DNA from: Prosopocoilus inquinatus
Taxonomy: Eukaryota > Arthropoda > Insecta > Coleoptera > Lucanidae
NCBI GenBank assembly: GCA_036172665.1
Contig: JAYKNF010000014.1
Location: 1,043,001 to 1,107,000 of the forward strand
Length of the DNA stretch: 64,000 nucleotides
Reading direction: 5' to 3'
The translations under genes and the position numbers were made by a program. Positions 50,851-64,000 of the stretch are shown one piece after another; positions within the stretch are counted from its first letter, which is position 1, and each line of letters starts with the position of its first letter. Under the pieces are notes generated by a model. That model made no database searches. It saw only the letters and a list, made by a program, of their open reading frames with translations, and was not told where the DNA came from.

Positions 50851-51740
50851 AGGAACAACGCTAATATGTGTTGTTTCGTTTAAAACTATTTCCAGGTGCT
50901 ACTGCGTCCGAAAACGTCGTATATCACATCAGAGTTACTGGAGTCCATCGAAATGTTAAATAACATGATAGATAAGTAAGGATCGATTAGATACTACACA
51001 GGAACAACGCTAATGCGTGTTATTTCGTTTAAAACTATTTCTAGCTTCAGCTGCGTCCGAGAACTTCGTATCTCACGTCAGACTTACTGGAGTCCATCCA
51101 AACGTCAAATAGCATGTTAGATAAGTAAGGATCGTTTAGATACATCACAGGAACAACGCTAATACGTGTTGTTTCATTCAAAACTATTTCCAGCTTCTGC
51201 TGCGTCCGATAACTTTGTATCTCACATCAGAGTTACTGGAGTCCGTCCAAAAGTCAAATAACATTATAGACGAGTAAGGATCGATTAGATACATTACAGG
51301 AACAACGCTAATATGTGTTGTTTCGTTTAAAACTATTTCCAGCTGCTGCTGCGTCCGAAATCTTTGTATCTCTCATCAGAGTTACTGGAGTTCATCCAAA
51401 CGTCGAATATCATGTTAGATGAGTAAGGATCGATTAGATACATCACAGGAACAACGCTAATCCGTGTTGTTTCGTTTAAAACTATTTCCAGCTTCTGCTG
51501 CGTCCGAAAACGTCGTATCTCACATCAGAGTTACTGGAGTCCATCGAAACGCCAAATAACATGATATATGAGTAAGGATCGATTAGATACAGCACAGGAA
51601 CAACGCTAATACGTGTTGTTTCGTTCAAAACTATTTCCAGCTTCTGCTGCGTCCGATAACTTTTTATCTCACATCAGAGTTACTGTAGTCCGTCCAAACG
51701 TCAAATAACATGATAGATGAGTAAGGATCGATTAGATACA
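50841..51740 (+). repeat. Distant copy of the 894-bp repeat unit
   Basis: About 0.9 kb matches 55609-56508 at an offset of exactly 32 monomers (4768 bp), for example ATTATAGACG at 51263 and 56031. The copy starts at the orientation junction at 50840, so that breakpoint cut through an already amplified unit. Confidence 0.78.
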
Positions 51741-53730
51741 TTACAGGAACAACGCTAATATGTGTTGTTTCGTTTAAAACTATTTCCAGCTGCTGCTGCG
51801 TCCGAAAACGTCGTATCTCACATCAGAGTTACTGGAGTCCATCGAAATGTCAAACAACATGATAGATAAGTAAGGATCGATTAGATACAGCACAGGAACA
51901 ACGCTAATGCGTGTTGTTTCATTTAAAACAATTTCTAGCTTCAGCTGGGTCCGAGAACTTCGTATCTCACATCTAAGTTACTGGAGTCCATCGAAACGCC
52001 AAATAACATGATAGTTGAGTAAGGATCGATTAGATACATCACAGGAACAACGCTAATGCGTGTTGTTTCGTTTAAAACTATTTCCAGCTTCTGCTGCGTT
52101 CTAGAACTTCGTATCTCACGTCAGGGTTACTGGAGTCCATCCAAACGTCAAATAACATGATAGATGAGTAAGGATCGATTAGATACAGCACAGGAACAAC
52201 GCTAATACGTGTTGTTTCGTTCAAAACTATTTCCAGCTTCTGCTGCGTCCGATAACTTTGTATCTCACATCAGAGTTACTGGAGTCCGTCCAAACGTCAA
52301 ATAACATGATAGATGAGTAAGGATCGATTAGATACATCACAGGAACAACGCTAATATGTGTTGTTTCGTTTAAAACTATTTCCAGGTGCTACTGCGTCCG
52401 AAAACGTCGTATATCACATCAGAGTTACTGGAGTCCATCGAAATGTCAAATAACATGATAGATAAGTAAGGATCGATTAGATACTACACAGGAACAACGC
52501 TAATGCGTGTTGTTTCGTTTAAAACTATTTCTAGCTTCAGCTGCGTCCGAGAACTTCGTATCTCACATCTAAGTTACTGGAGTCCATCGAAACGCCAAAT
52601 AACATGATAGATGAGTAAGGATCGATTAGATACATCACAGGAACAACGCTAATGCGTGTTGTTTCGTTTAAAACTATTTCCAGCTTCTGCTGCGTCCGAT
52701 AACTTTGTATCTCACATCAGAGTTACTGTAGTCCGTCCAAACGTCAAATAACATGATAGATGAGTAAGGATCGATTAGATACATTACAGGAACAACGCTA
52801 ATATGTGTTGTTTCGTTTAAAACTATTTCCAGCTGCTGCTGCGTCCGAAAACGTCGTATCTCACATCAGAGTTCCTGGAGTCCATCGAAATGTCAAACAA
52901 CATGATAGATAAGTAAGGATCGATTAGATAGAGCACAGGAACAACGCTAATGCGTGTTGTTTCGTTTAAAACAATTTCTAGCTTCAGCTGGGTCCGAGAA
53001 CTTCGTATCTCACATCTAAGTTACTGGAGTCCATCGAAACGCCAAATAACATGATAGATGAGTAAGGATCGATTAGATACATCACAGGAACAACGCTAAT
53101 GCGTGTTGTTTCGTTTAAAACTATTTCCAGCTTCTGCTGCGTCCTAGAACTTCGTATCTCACGTCAGGGTTACTGGAGTCCATCCAAACGTCAAATAACA
53201 TGATAGATGAGTAAGGATCGATTAGATACAGCACAGGAACAACGCTAATACGTGTTGTTTCGTTCAAAACTATTTCCAGCTTCTGCTGCGTCCGATAACT
53301 TTGTATCTAACATCAGAGTTACTGGAGTCCGTCCAAACGTCAAATAACATGATAGATGAGGAAGGATTGATTAGATACATCACAGGAACAACGCTAATAT
53401 GTGTTGTTTCGTTTAAAACTATTTCCAGGTGCTACTGCGTCCGAAAACGTCGTATATCACATCAGAGTTACTGGAGTACATCGAAATGTCAAATAACATG
53501 ATAGATAAGTAAGGATCGATTAGATACTACACAGGAACAACGCTAATGCGTGTTGTTTCGTTTAAAACTATTTCTAGCTTCAGCTGCGTCCGAGAACTTC
53601 GTATCTCACATCTAAGTTACTGGAGTCCATCGAAACGCCAAATAACATGATAGATGAGTAAGGATCGATTAGATACATCACAGGAACAACGCTAATGCGT
53701 GTTGTTTCGTTTAAAACTATTTCCAGCTTC
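51640..53730 (+). repeat. Higher-order repeat, 1043-bp period
   Basis: Seven monomers are duplicated in tandem at an offset of 1043 bp. Markers: TACTGTAGTCCG (51681 and 52724), the CAAACAACATG variant (near 51850 and 52893), and GATACATCACAGG followed by TAATATGTG (52331 and 53374). The match ends where the second copy reads CTTCTGGTGCGTCCTAG near 53730. Confidence 0.8.
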
Positions 53731-55440
53731 TGGTGCGTCCTAGAACTTCGTATCTCACGTCAGGGTTACTGGAGTCCATCCAAACGTCAAATAACATGAT
53801 AGATAAGTAAGGATCGATTAGATACATCATAGGAACAACGCTAATGCGTGTTGTTTCGTTTAAAACTATTTCCAGCTTCTGCTGCGTCCGAAAATTTCGT
53901 TTCTCACATTAGAGTTACTGGAGTCCATCGAAACGTCAAATAACATGATAGATGAGTAAGGATCGATTAGATACATCACAGGAACAACGCTAATACGTGT
54001 TGTTTCGTTTAAAACTATTTCCAGCTTCTGCTGCGTCCGAAAACGTCGTATCTCACATCAGAGTTACTGGAGTCCATCGAAATGTCAAATAACATGATAG
54101 ATAAGTAAGGATCGATTAGATACTACACAGGAACAACGCTAATGCGTGTTGTTTCGTTTAAAACTATTTCTAGCTTCAGCTGGGTCCGAGAACTTCGTAT
54201 CTCACATCTAAGTTACTGGAGTCCATCGAAACGCCAAATAACATGATAGATGAGTAAGGATCGATTAGATACATCACAGGAACAACTCTAATGCGTGTTG
54301 TTTAGTTTAAAACTATTTCCAGCTTCTGCTGCGTCCGAAAATTTCGTATATCACATTAGAGTTACTTTAGTCCATCGAAACGTCAAATAACATAGTAGCT
54401 AAGTAAGGATCGATTAGATACATGACAGGAACAACGCTAATGCGTGTTGTTTCGTTCAAAACAATTTCCAGCTTCTGCTGCGTCCGATAACTTTGTATCT
54501 CACATCAGAGTTACTGTAGTCCGTCCAAACGTCAAATAACATGATAGATGAGTAAGGATCGATTAGATACATTACAGGAACAACGCTAATATGTGTTGTT
54601 TCGTTTAAAACTATTTCCAGCTGCTGCTGCGTCCGATAACTTCGTATCTCACATCAGAGTTACTGGAGTCCATCGAAACGTCAAATAACATGATAGATAA
54701 GTAAGTATCGTTTAGATACATCACAGGAACAACGCTAATACGTGTTGTTTCGTTCAAAACTATTTCCAGCTTCTGCTGCGTCCGATAACTTTGTATCTCA
54801 CATCAGAGTTACTGTAGTCCGTCCAAACGTCAAATAACATGATAGATGAGTAAGGATCGATTAGATACATTACAGGAACAACGCTAATATGTGTTATTTC
54901 GTTTAAAACTATTTCCAGCTGCTGCTGCGTCCGAAAACCTCGTATCTCACATCAGAGTTACTGGAGTCCATCGAAATGTCAAACAACATGATAGATAAGT
55001 AAGGATCGATTAGATACAGCACAGGAACAACGCTAATGCGTGTTGTTTCGTTTAAAACAATTTCTAGCTTCAGCTGGGTCCGAGAACTTCGTATCTCACA
55101 TCTAAGTTACTGGAGTCCATCGAAACGCCAAATAACATGATAGATGAGTAAGGATCGATTAGATACATTACAGGAACAACGCTAATATGTGTTGTTTCGT
55201 TTAAAACTATTTCCAGCTGCTGCTGCGTCCGATAACTTCGTATCTCACATCAGAGTTACTGGAGTCCATCGAAACGTCAAATAACATGATAGATAAGTAA
55301 GTATCGTTTAGATACATCACAGGAACAACGCTAATGCGTGTTGTTTCATTTAAAACTATTTCCAGCTTCTGCTGCGTCCTAGAACTTCGTATCTCACGTC
55401 AGGGTTACTGGAGTCCATCCAAACGTCAAATAACATGATA

Positions 55441-57228
55441 GATGAGTAAGGATCGATTAGATACAGCACAGGAACAACGCTAATACGTGTTGTTTCGTTC
55501 AAAACTATTTCCAGCTTCTGCTGCGTCCGATAACTTTGTATCTCACATCAGAGTTACTGGAGTCCGTCCAAACGTCAAATAACATGATAGATGAGTAAGG
55601 ATCGATTAGATACATCACAGGAACAACGCTAATATGTGTTGTTTCGTTTAAAACTATTTCCAGGTGCTACTGCGTCCGAAAACGTCGTATATCACATCAG
55701 AGTTACTGGAGTCCATCGAAATTTTAAATAACATGATAGATAAGTAAGGATCGATTAGATACTACACAGGAACAACGCTAATGCGTGTTGTTTCGTTTAA
55801 AACTATTTCTAGCTTCAGCTGCGTCCGAGAACTTCGTATCTCACGTCAGACTTACTGGAGTCCATCCAAACGTCAAATAGCATGTTAGATAAGTAAGGAT
55901 CGTTTAGATACATCACAGGAACAACGCTAATACGTGTTGTTTCATTCAAAACTATTTCCAGCTTCTGCTGCGTCCGATAACTTTGTATCTCACATCAGAG
56001 TTACTGGAGTCCGTCCAAAAGTCAAATAACATTATAGACGAGTAAGGATCGATTAGATACATTACAGGAACAACGCTAATATGTGTTGTTTCGTTTAAAA
56101 CTATTTCCAGCTGCTGCTGCGTCCGAAATCTTTGTATCTTTCGTCAGAGTTACTGGAGTTCATCCAAACGTCGAATATCATGTTAGATGAGTAAGGATCG
56201 ATTAGATACATCACAGGAACAACGCTAATCCGTGTTGTTTCGTTTAAAACTATTTCCAGCTTCTGCTGCGTCCGAAAACGTCGTATCTCACATCAGAGTT
56301 ACTGGAGTCCATCGAAACGCCAAATAACATGATATATGAGTAAGGATCGATTAGATACAGCACAGGAACAACGCTAATACGTGTTGTTTCGTTCAAAACT
56401 ATTTCCAGTTTCTGCTGCGTTCGATAACTTTGTATCTCACATCAGAGTTACTGGAGTCCGTCCAAACGTCAAATAACATGATAGATGAGTAAGGATCGAT
56501 TAGATACATCACAGGAACAACGCTAATATGTGTTGTTTCGTTTAAAACTATTTCCAGGTGCTACTGCGTCCGAAAACGTCGTATATCACATCAGAGTTAC
56601 TGGAGTCCATCGAAATGTTAAATAACATGATAGATAAGTAAGGATCGATTAGATACTACACAGGAACAACGCTAATGCGTGTTGTTTCGTTTAAAACTAT
56701 TTCTAGCTTCAGCTGCGTCCGAGAACTTCGTATCTCACGTCAGACTTACTGGAGTCCATCCAAACGTCAAATAGCATGTTAGATAAGTAAGGATCGTTTA
56801 GATACATCACAGGAACAACGCTAATACGTGTTGTTTCATTCAAAACTATTTCCAGCTTCTGCTGCGTCCGATAACTTTGTATCTCACATCAGAGTTACTG
56901 GAGTCCGTCCAAAAGTCAAATAACATTATAGACGAGTAAGGATCGATTAGATACATTACAGGAACAACGCTAATATGTGTTGTTTCGTTTAAAACTATTT
57001 CCAGCTGCTGCTGCGTCCGAAATCTTTGTATCTTTCGTCAGAGTTACTGGAGTTCATCCAAACGTCGAATATCATGTTAGATGAGTAAGGATCGATTAGA
57101 TACATCACAGGAACAACGCTAATCCGTGTTGTTTCGTTTAAAACTATTTCCAGCTTCTGCTGCGTCCGAAAACGTCGTATCTCACATCAGAGTTACTGGA
57201 GTCCATCGAAACGCCAAATAACATGATA
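55441..57228 (+). repeat. Higher-order repeat, 894-bp period
   Basis: Two six-monomer copies (about 55441-56334 and 56335-57228) are offset by 894 bp. ATTATAGACG occurs at 56031 and 56925. ATCTTTCGTCAG is shared by both and absent from the more distant copy near 51370. A related unit recurs near 58862, a further 13 monomers on. Confidence 0.83.
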
Positions 57229-59639
57229 GATGAGTAAGGATCGATTAGATACATCACAGGAAGAACGCTAATGCGTGTTGTTTCGTTTAAAACTATTTCC
57301 AGCTTCTGCTGCGTCCGAAAACGTCGCATATCACATCAGAGTTACTGGAGTCCATCGAAATGTCAAATAACATGATAGATAAGTAAGGATCGATTAGATA
57401 CTACACAGGAACAACGCTAATGCGTGTTGTTTCGTTTAAAACTATTTCTAGCTTCAGCTGCGTCCGAGAACATCGTATCTCACATCTAAGTTACTGGAGT
57501 CCATCGAAACGCCAAATAACATGATAGATAAGTATGGATCGATTAGATACAGCACAGGAACAACGCTAATACGTGTTGTTTCGTTCAAAACTATTTCCAG
57601 CTTCTGCTGCGTCCGATAACTATGTATCTCACATCAGGGTTACTGGAGTCCGTCCAAACGTCAAATAACATGATAGATGAGTAAGGATCGATTAGATACA
57701 TCACAGGAACAATGCTAATACGTGTTGTTTCGTTTAAAACTATTTCCAGCTTCTGCTGCGTCCGAAAACTTCGTATATCACATCAGAGTTACTGGAGTCC
57801 ATCGAAATGTCAAATAACATGATAGATGAGTAAGGATCGATTAGATACAGCACAGGAACAACGCTAATGCGTGTTGTTTCGTTTAAAACTATTTCTAGCT
57901 TCAGCTGCGTCCGAGAACTTCGTATCTCACATCTAAGTTACTGGAGTCCATCGTAACGCCAAATAACATGTTAGATAAGTAAGGATCGTTTAGATACATC
58001 ACAGGAACAACGCTAGTACGTGTTGTTTCGTTCAAAATTATTTCCAGCTTCTACCGCGTCCGAGAACATTGTATCTCTCATCAGAGTTACTGGAGTCCGT
58101 CCAAACGTCAAATAACATGATAGATGAGTAAGGATCGATTAGATACATCACAGGAACAACGCTAATATGTGTTGTTTCGTTTCAAACTATTTCCAGCTGC
58201 TGCTGCGTTCGAGAATTTCGTATCTCACTTTAGAGTTACTGGAGTCCATCGAAACGTCAAATAACATAGTAGATAAGTAAGGATCGATTAGATACATCAC
58301 AGGAACAACGCTAATAGGTGTTGTTTCGTTCAAAACTATTTCCAGCTTCTGCTGCGTCCAAAAACTTTATATCTCACATCAGACTTACTGGAGTCCATCC
58401 AAACGTCAAATAGCATGTTAGATAAGTAAGGATCGTTTAGATACATCACAGGAACAACGCTAATACGTGTTGTTTCGTTTAAAACTATTTCCAGCTTCTG
58501 CTGCGTCCGAAAACGTCGTAAATAACATCAGAGTTACTGGAGTCCATCGAAACGTCAAATAACATGATAGATAAGTAAGTATCGATTAGATACAGCACAG
58601 GAACAACGCTAATACGTGTTGTTTCGTTTAAAACTATTTCCAGCTCCTGCTGCGTCCAAAAACTTTATATCTCACATCAGACTTACTGGAGTCCATCCAA
58701 ACGTCAAATAGCATGTTAGATAAGTAAGGATCGTTTAGATACATCACAGGAACAACGCTAATACGTGTTGTTTCGTTCAAAACTATTTCCAGCTTCTGCT
58801 GCGTCCGATAACTTTGTATCTCACATCAGAGTTACTGGAGTCCGTCCAAAAGTCAAATAACATTATAGACGAGTAAGGATCGATTAGATACATTACAGGA
58901 ACAACGCTAATATGTGTTGTTTCGTTTAAAACTATTTCCAGCTGCTGCTGCGTCCGAAATCTTTGTATCTCTCATCAGAGTTACTGGAGTTCATCCAAAT
59001 GTCAAATATCATGTTAGATGAGTAAGGATCGATTAGATACATCACAGGAACAACGCTAATCCGTGTTGTTTCGTTTAAAACTATTTCCAGCTTCTGCTGC
59101 GTCCGAAAACGTCGTATCTCACATCAGAGTTACTGGAGTCCATCGAAACGCCAAATAACATGATATATGAGTAAGGATCGATTAGATACAGCACAGGAAC
59201 AATGCTAATACGTGTTGTTTCGTTCAAAACTATTTCCAGCTTCTGCTGCGTCCGATAACTTTGTATCTCACATCAGAGTTACTGGAGTCCATCCAAACGT
59301 AAAATAACATGATAGATGAGTAAAGATCGATTAGATATATCACAGGAACAACGCTAACGCGTGTTGTTTCGTTTAAAACTATTTCTAACTTCAGCTGCGT
59401 CCGAGAACTTCGTATCTCACATCTAAGTTACTGGAGTACATCGAAACGTCCTATAACATGATAGATAAGTAAGGATCGATTAGATACAGCACAGGAACAA
59501 CGCTAATACGTGTTGTTTCGTTTAAAACTATTTCCAGCTCCTGCTGCGTCCCAAAACTTTGTATCTCACATCAGACATACTGGAGTCCATCAAAACGTCA
59601 AATAATATGTTAGACAAGTAAGGATCGTTTAGATACATC

Positions 59640-59760
59640 ACAGGAACAACGCTAATACGTGTTGTTTCGTTCAAAACTATTTCCAGCTTCTGCTGGATTA
59701 GATATATCACAGGAACAACGCTAACGCGTGTTGTTTCGTTTAAAACTATTTCTAACTTCA
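59640..59760 (+). repeat. Out-of-phase monomer junction
   Basis: At about 59695 the satellite jumps from CCAGCTTCTGCTG straight to GATTAGATATATCACAGG, leaving a partial unit of about 67 bp instead of 149. The sequence after the jump repeats 59331 onwards (GATATATCAC, TAACGCGTG, TTTCTAACTTCAG) at an offset of 365 bp, two monomers plus 67 bp. This is an out-of-register exchange or duplication. Confidence 0.82.
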
Positions 59761-60261
59761 GCTGCGTCCGAGAACTTCGTATCTCACATCTAAGTTACTG
59801 GAGTACATCGAAACGTCCTATAACATGATAGATAAGTAAGGATCGATTAGATACAGCACAGGAACAACGCTAATACGTGTTGTTTCGTTTAAAACTATTT
59901 CCAGCTTCTGCTGCGTCCGAAAACGTCGTATATCACATCAGAGTTACTGGAGTCCATCGAAATGTCAAATAACATGATAGATGAGTAAGGATCGATTAGA
60001 TACATCACAGGAACAACGCTAATGCGTGTTGTTTCGTTTAAAACTATTTCCAGCTTCTGCTGCGTCCGAGAACTTCGTATCTCACGTCAGGGTTACTGGA
60101 GTGTATCCAAACGTCAAATAACATGATAGATAAGTAAGGATCGATTAGATACATCACAGGAACAACGCTAATACGTTTTGTTTCGTTCAAAACTATTTCC
60201 AGTTTCTGCTGCGTCCAAAAACTTTGTATCTCACATCAGAGTTACTGGAGTCCATCCAAAC

Positions 60262-63200
60262 GTAAAATAACATGATAGATGAGTAAGGATCGATTAGATA
60301 CATCACAGGAACAACGCTAATACGTGTTGTTTCGTTTAAAACTATTTCCAGCTTCTGCTGCGTCCGAAAATTTCGTATCTCACATTAGAGTTACTGGAGT
60401 CCATCGAAACGTCAAATAAAATGATAGATGAGTAAGGATCGATTAGATACATCACAGGAACAACGCTAATGAGTGTTGTTTCGTTTAAAACTATTTCCAG
60501 ATTCTGCTGCGTCCGAGAACTTCGTATCTCACGTCAGGGTTACTGGAGTCCATCCAAACGTCAAATAACATGATAGATAAGTAAGGATCGATTAGATACA
60601 TCACAGGAACAACGCTAATGCGTGTTGTTTCGTTTAAAACTATTTCCAGCTTCTGCTGCGTCCGAAAATTTCGTATCTCACATTAGAGTTACTGGAGTCC
60701 ATCGAAACGTCAAATAACATGATAGATGAGTAAGGATCGATCAGATACATCACAGGAACAACGCTAATGCGTGTTGTTTCGTTTAAAACTATTTCCAGCT
60801 TCTGCTGCGACCGAGAACTTCGTATCTCACATCTAAGTTACTGGAGTCCATCGAAACGTCCTATAACATGATAGATAAGTAAGGATCGATTAGATACAGC
60901 ACAAGAACAACGCTAATACGTGTTGTTTCGTTCAAAACTATTTCCAGCTTCTGCTGCGTCCGATAACTTTGTATCTCACATCAGGGTTACTGGAGTCCGT
61001 CCAATCGTCAAATAACTTGATAGATGAATAAGGATCGATTAGATACATCACAGGAACAACGCTAATACGTGTTGTTTCGTTTAAAACTATCTCCAGCTTC
61101 TGCTGCGTCCGAAAACTTCGTATCTCACATCAGAGTTACTGGAGTCCATCGAAACGTCAAATAACATGATAGATAAGTAAGTATCGATTAGATACAGCAC
61201 AGGAACAACGCTAATACGTGTTGTTTCGTTTAAAACTATTTCCAGCTCCTGCTGCGTCCAAAAACTTTGTATCTCACATCAGACTTACTGGAGTCCATCC
61301 AAACGTCAAATAACATGTTAGATAAGTAAGGATCGTTTAGATACATCACAGGAACAACGCTAATGCGTGTTGTTTCGTTTAAAACTATTTCCAGCTTCTG
61401 CTGCATCCTAGAACTTCGTATCTCACGTCAGGGTTACTGGAGTCCATCCAAACGTCAAATAACATGATAGATGAGTAAGGATCGATTAGATACATCACAG
61501 GAACAACGCTAATACGTGTTGTTTCGTTTTAAACTATTTCCAGCTTCTGCTGCGTCCGAAAATTTCGTATCTCACATTAGAGATACTGGAGTCTATCGAA
61601 ACGTCAAATAACATGATAGATGAGTAAGGATCGATTAGATACATCACAGGAACAACGCTAATGCGTGTTGTTTCGTTTAAAACTATTTCCAGCTTCTGCT
61701 GCGTCCGAGAACTTCGTATCTCACGTCAGGGTTACTGGAGTCCATCCAAACGTCAAATAACATGATAGATAAGTAAGGATCGATTAGATACATCACAGGA
61801 ACAACGCTAATGCGTGTTGTTTCGTTTAAAACTATTTCTAGCTTCAGCTGCGTCCGAGAACTTCGTATCTCACATCTAAGTTACTGGAGTCCATCGAAAC
61901 GTCAAATAACATGATAGATAAGTAAGGATCGATTAGATACAGCACAGGAACAACGCTAATACGTGTTGTTTCGTTCAAAACTATTTCCAGCTTCTGCTGC
62001 GTCCGAAATCTTTGTGTCTCTCATCAGAGTTACTGGAGTCCATCCAAACGTCAAATAACATGATAGATGAGTAAGGAAGATTAGATACATCACAGGAACA
62101 ACGCTAATACGTGTTGTTTCGTTTAAAACTATTTCCAGCTTCTGCTGCGTCCGAAAATTTCGTATCTCACATTAGAGTTACTGGAGTCCATCGAAACGTC
62201 AAATAAAATGATAGATGAGTAAGGATCGATTAGATACATCACAGGAACAACGCTAATGAGTGTTGTTTCGTTTAAAACTATTTCCAGATTCTGCTGCGTC
62301 CGAGAACTTCGTATCTCACGTCAGGGTTACTGGAGTCCATCCAAACGTCAAATAACATGATAGATAAGTAAGGATCGATTAGATACATCACAGGAACAAC
62401 GCTAATGCGTGTTGTTTCGTTTAAAACTATTTCCAGCTTCTGCTGCGTCCGAAAATTTCGTATCTCACATTAGAGTTACTGGAGTCCATCGAAACGTCAA
62501 ATAACATGATAGATGAGTAAGGATCGATCAGATACATCACAGGAACAACGCTAATGCGTGTTGTTTCGTTTAAAACTATTTCCAGCTTCTGCTGCGACCG
62601 AGAACTTCGTATCTCACATCTAAGTTACTGGAGTCCATCGAAACGTCCTATAACATTATAGATAAGTAAGGATCGATTAGATACAGCACAAGAACAACGC
62701 TAATACGTGTTGTTTCGTTCAAAACTATTTCCAGCTTCTGCTGCGTCCGATAACTTTGTATCTCACATCAGGGTTACTGGAGTCCGTCCAATCATCAAAT
62801 AACTTGATAGATGAATAAGGATCGATTAGATACATCACAGGAACAACGCTAATACGTGTTGTTTCGTTTAAAACTATCTCCAGCTTCTGCTGCGTCCGAA
62901 AACTTCGTATCTCACATCAGAGTTACTGGAGTCCATCGAAACGTCAAATAACATGATAGATAAGTAAGTATCGATTAGATACAGCACAGGAACAACGCTA
63001 ATACGTGTTGTTTCGTTTAAAACTATTTCCAGCTCCTGCTGCGTCCAAAAACTTTGTATCTCACATCAGACTTACTGGAGTCCATCCAAACGTCAAATAA
63101 CATGTTAGATAAGTAAGGATCGTTTAGATACATCACAGGAACAACGCTAATGCGTGTTGTTTCGTTTAAAACTATTTCCAGCTTCTGCTGCATCCTAGAA

Positions 63201-63494
63201 CTTCGTATCTCACGTCAGGGTTACTGGAGTCCATCCAAACGTCAAATAACATGATAGATGAGTAAGGATCGATTAGATACATCACAGGAACAACGCTAAT
63301 ACGTGTTGTTTCGTTTTAAACTATTTCCAGCTTCTGCTGCGTCCGAAAATTTCGTATCTCACATTAGAGATACTGGAGTCTATCGAAACGTCAAATAACA
63401 TGATAGATGAGTAAGGATCGATTAGATACATCACAGGAACAACGCTAATGCGTGTTGTTTCGTTTAAAACTATTTCCAGCTTCTGCTGCGTCCG
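60262..63494 (+). repeat. Higher-order repeat, 1787-bp period
   Basis: Copy 1 is about 60262-62048 and copy 2 about 62049-63494, offset by 1787 bp (12 monomers minus 1 bp). Markers: GTCAAATAAAATG (60411 and 62198), TAATGAGTG, CAGATTCTGCTGCG, CTGCGACCGAG and CTTGATAGATGAATAAGG. The lost base is in GTAAGGAAGATTAG near 62076. Copy 2 ends where GAAAACGTCG replaces GAGAACTTCG. Confidence 0.83.
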
Positions 63495-64000
63495 AAAACG
63501 TCGTATCTCACATCAGAGTTACTGGAGTCCATCGAAACGTCAAATAACATGATAGATAAGTATGGATCGATTAGATACAGCACAGGAACAACGCTAATAC
63601 GTGTTGTTTCGTTCAAAACTATTTCCAGCTTCAGCTGGGTCCGAGAACTTCGTATCTCACATCTAAGTTACTGGAGTCCATCGAAACGCCAAATAACATG
63701 ATAGATGAGTAAGGATCGATTAGATACAGCACAGGAACAACGCTAATGCGTGTTGTTTCGTTTAAAACTATTTCTAGCTTCAGCTGCGTCCGATAACTTC
63801 GTATCTCACATCTAAGTTACTGGAGTCCATCGTAACGCCAAATAACATGTTAGATAAGTAAGGATCGTTTAGATACATCACAGGAACAACGCTAATACGT
63901 GTTGTTTCGTTCAAAATTATTTCCAGCTTCTACCGCGTCCGAGAACTTTGTATCTCTCATCAGAGTTACTGGAGTCCGTCCAAACGTCAAATAACATGAT

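Larger units (their letters stand above)
50841..64000 (+). repeat. Right-hand satellite array, + orientation
   Basis: This 13.2-kb array, about 88 monomers, continues off the right edge. It carries haplotypes rare in the main array: TTTCCAGGTGCTACTGCG with GTATATCAC, TAATCCGTG, CCAAAAGTCAAATAACATTATAGACGAG, and TCCTAGAACTTCG. It is a separately homogenised domain of the same family. A phase break occurs at about 59695. No gene is visible. Confidence 0.95.

Overview
This window is almost entirely tandem satellite DNA from a eukaryotic nuclear genome. Roughly 60 of the 64 kb is one family of 149-bp monomers, about 405 units by length. I found no convincing protein-coding gene, rRNA, tRNA or CRISPR array, and nothing that looks bacterial. 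The only non-repetitive stretch (40026-41854) is AT-rich and non-coding in appearance. Together with a long, locally homogenised complex satellite this suggests a heterochromatic, possibly pericentromeric, region of an animal, most likely an insect. The insect guess (perhaps Hymenoptera) rests on general look only.

Layout: satellite in + orientation 1-7976; a GC-rich 12-bp repeat block 7977-8848; + satellite to 9910; inverted (-) satellite 9911-12202; a long + array 12203-40025; a unique island 40026-41854; + satellite to 42460; - satellite about 42467-44715; a second, complete copy of the GC-rich block 44716-45641; + satellite to 46703; - satellite 46704-50840; + satellite 50841-64000. Monomer orientation therefore flips six times, once across the second GC-rich block.

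Higher-order structure lies on top of the monomer. I read tandem segmental repeats with periods of about 2828 bp (19 monomers), 4021 bp (27), 2087 bp (14), 4321/4172 bp (29/28), 1043 bp (7), 894 bp (6) and 1787 bp (12). Long-range copies also exist: 1-1640 with 20660-22299, and 12203-14510 with 21883-24040. The 4021-bp repeat is almost identical between its two copies, which points to recent unequal exchange or amplification.

The most unusual object is the GC-rich block. It is built from one 12-bp unit family arranged as a large inverted repeat with a direct-repeat core. In its complete copy it has 14-bp perfect terminal inverted repeats, has TA on both sides, and sits exactly where the satellite changes orientation. 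Its flank, including a shared +/- inversion junction 1060 bp downstream, is duplicated about 37 kb away. The 12-bp period is divisible by three, so the block is open over long stretches in several reading frames. The resulting arginine-rich ORFs are artefacts of composition, not genes. No gene-to-gene cooperation can be described, because no genes were found. What the window offers is evidence on how satellite arrays invert, duplicate and expand.
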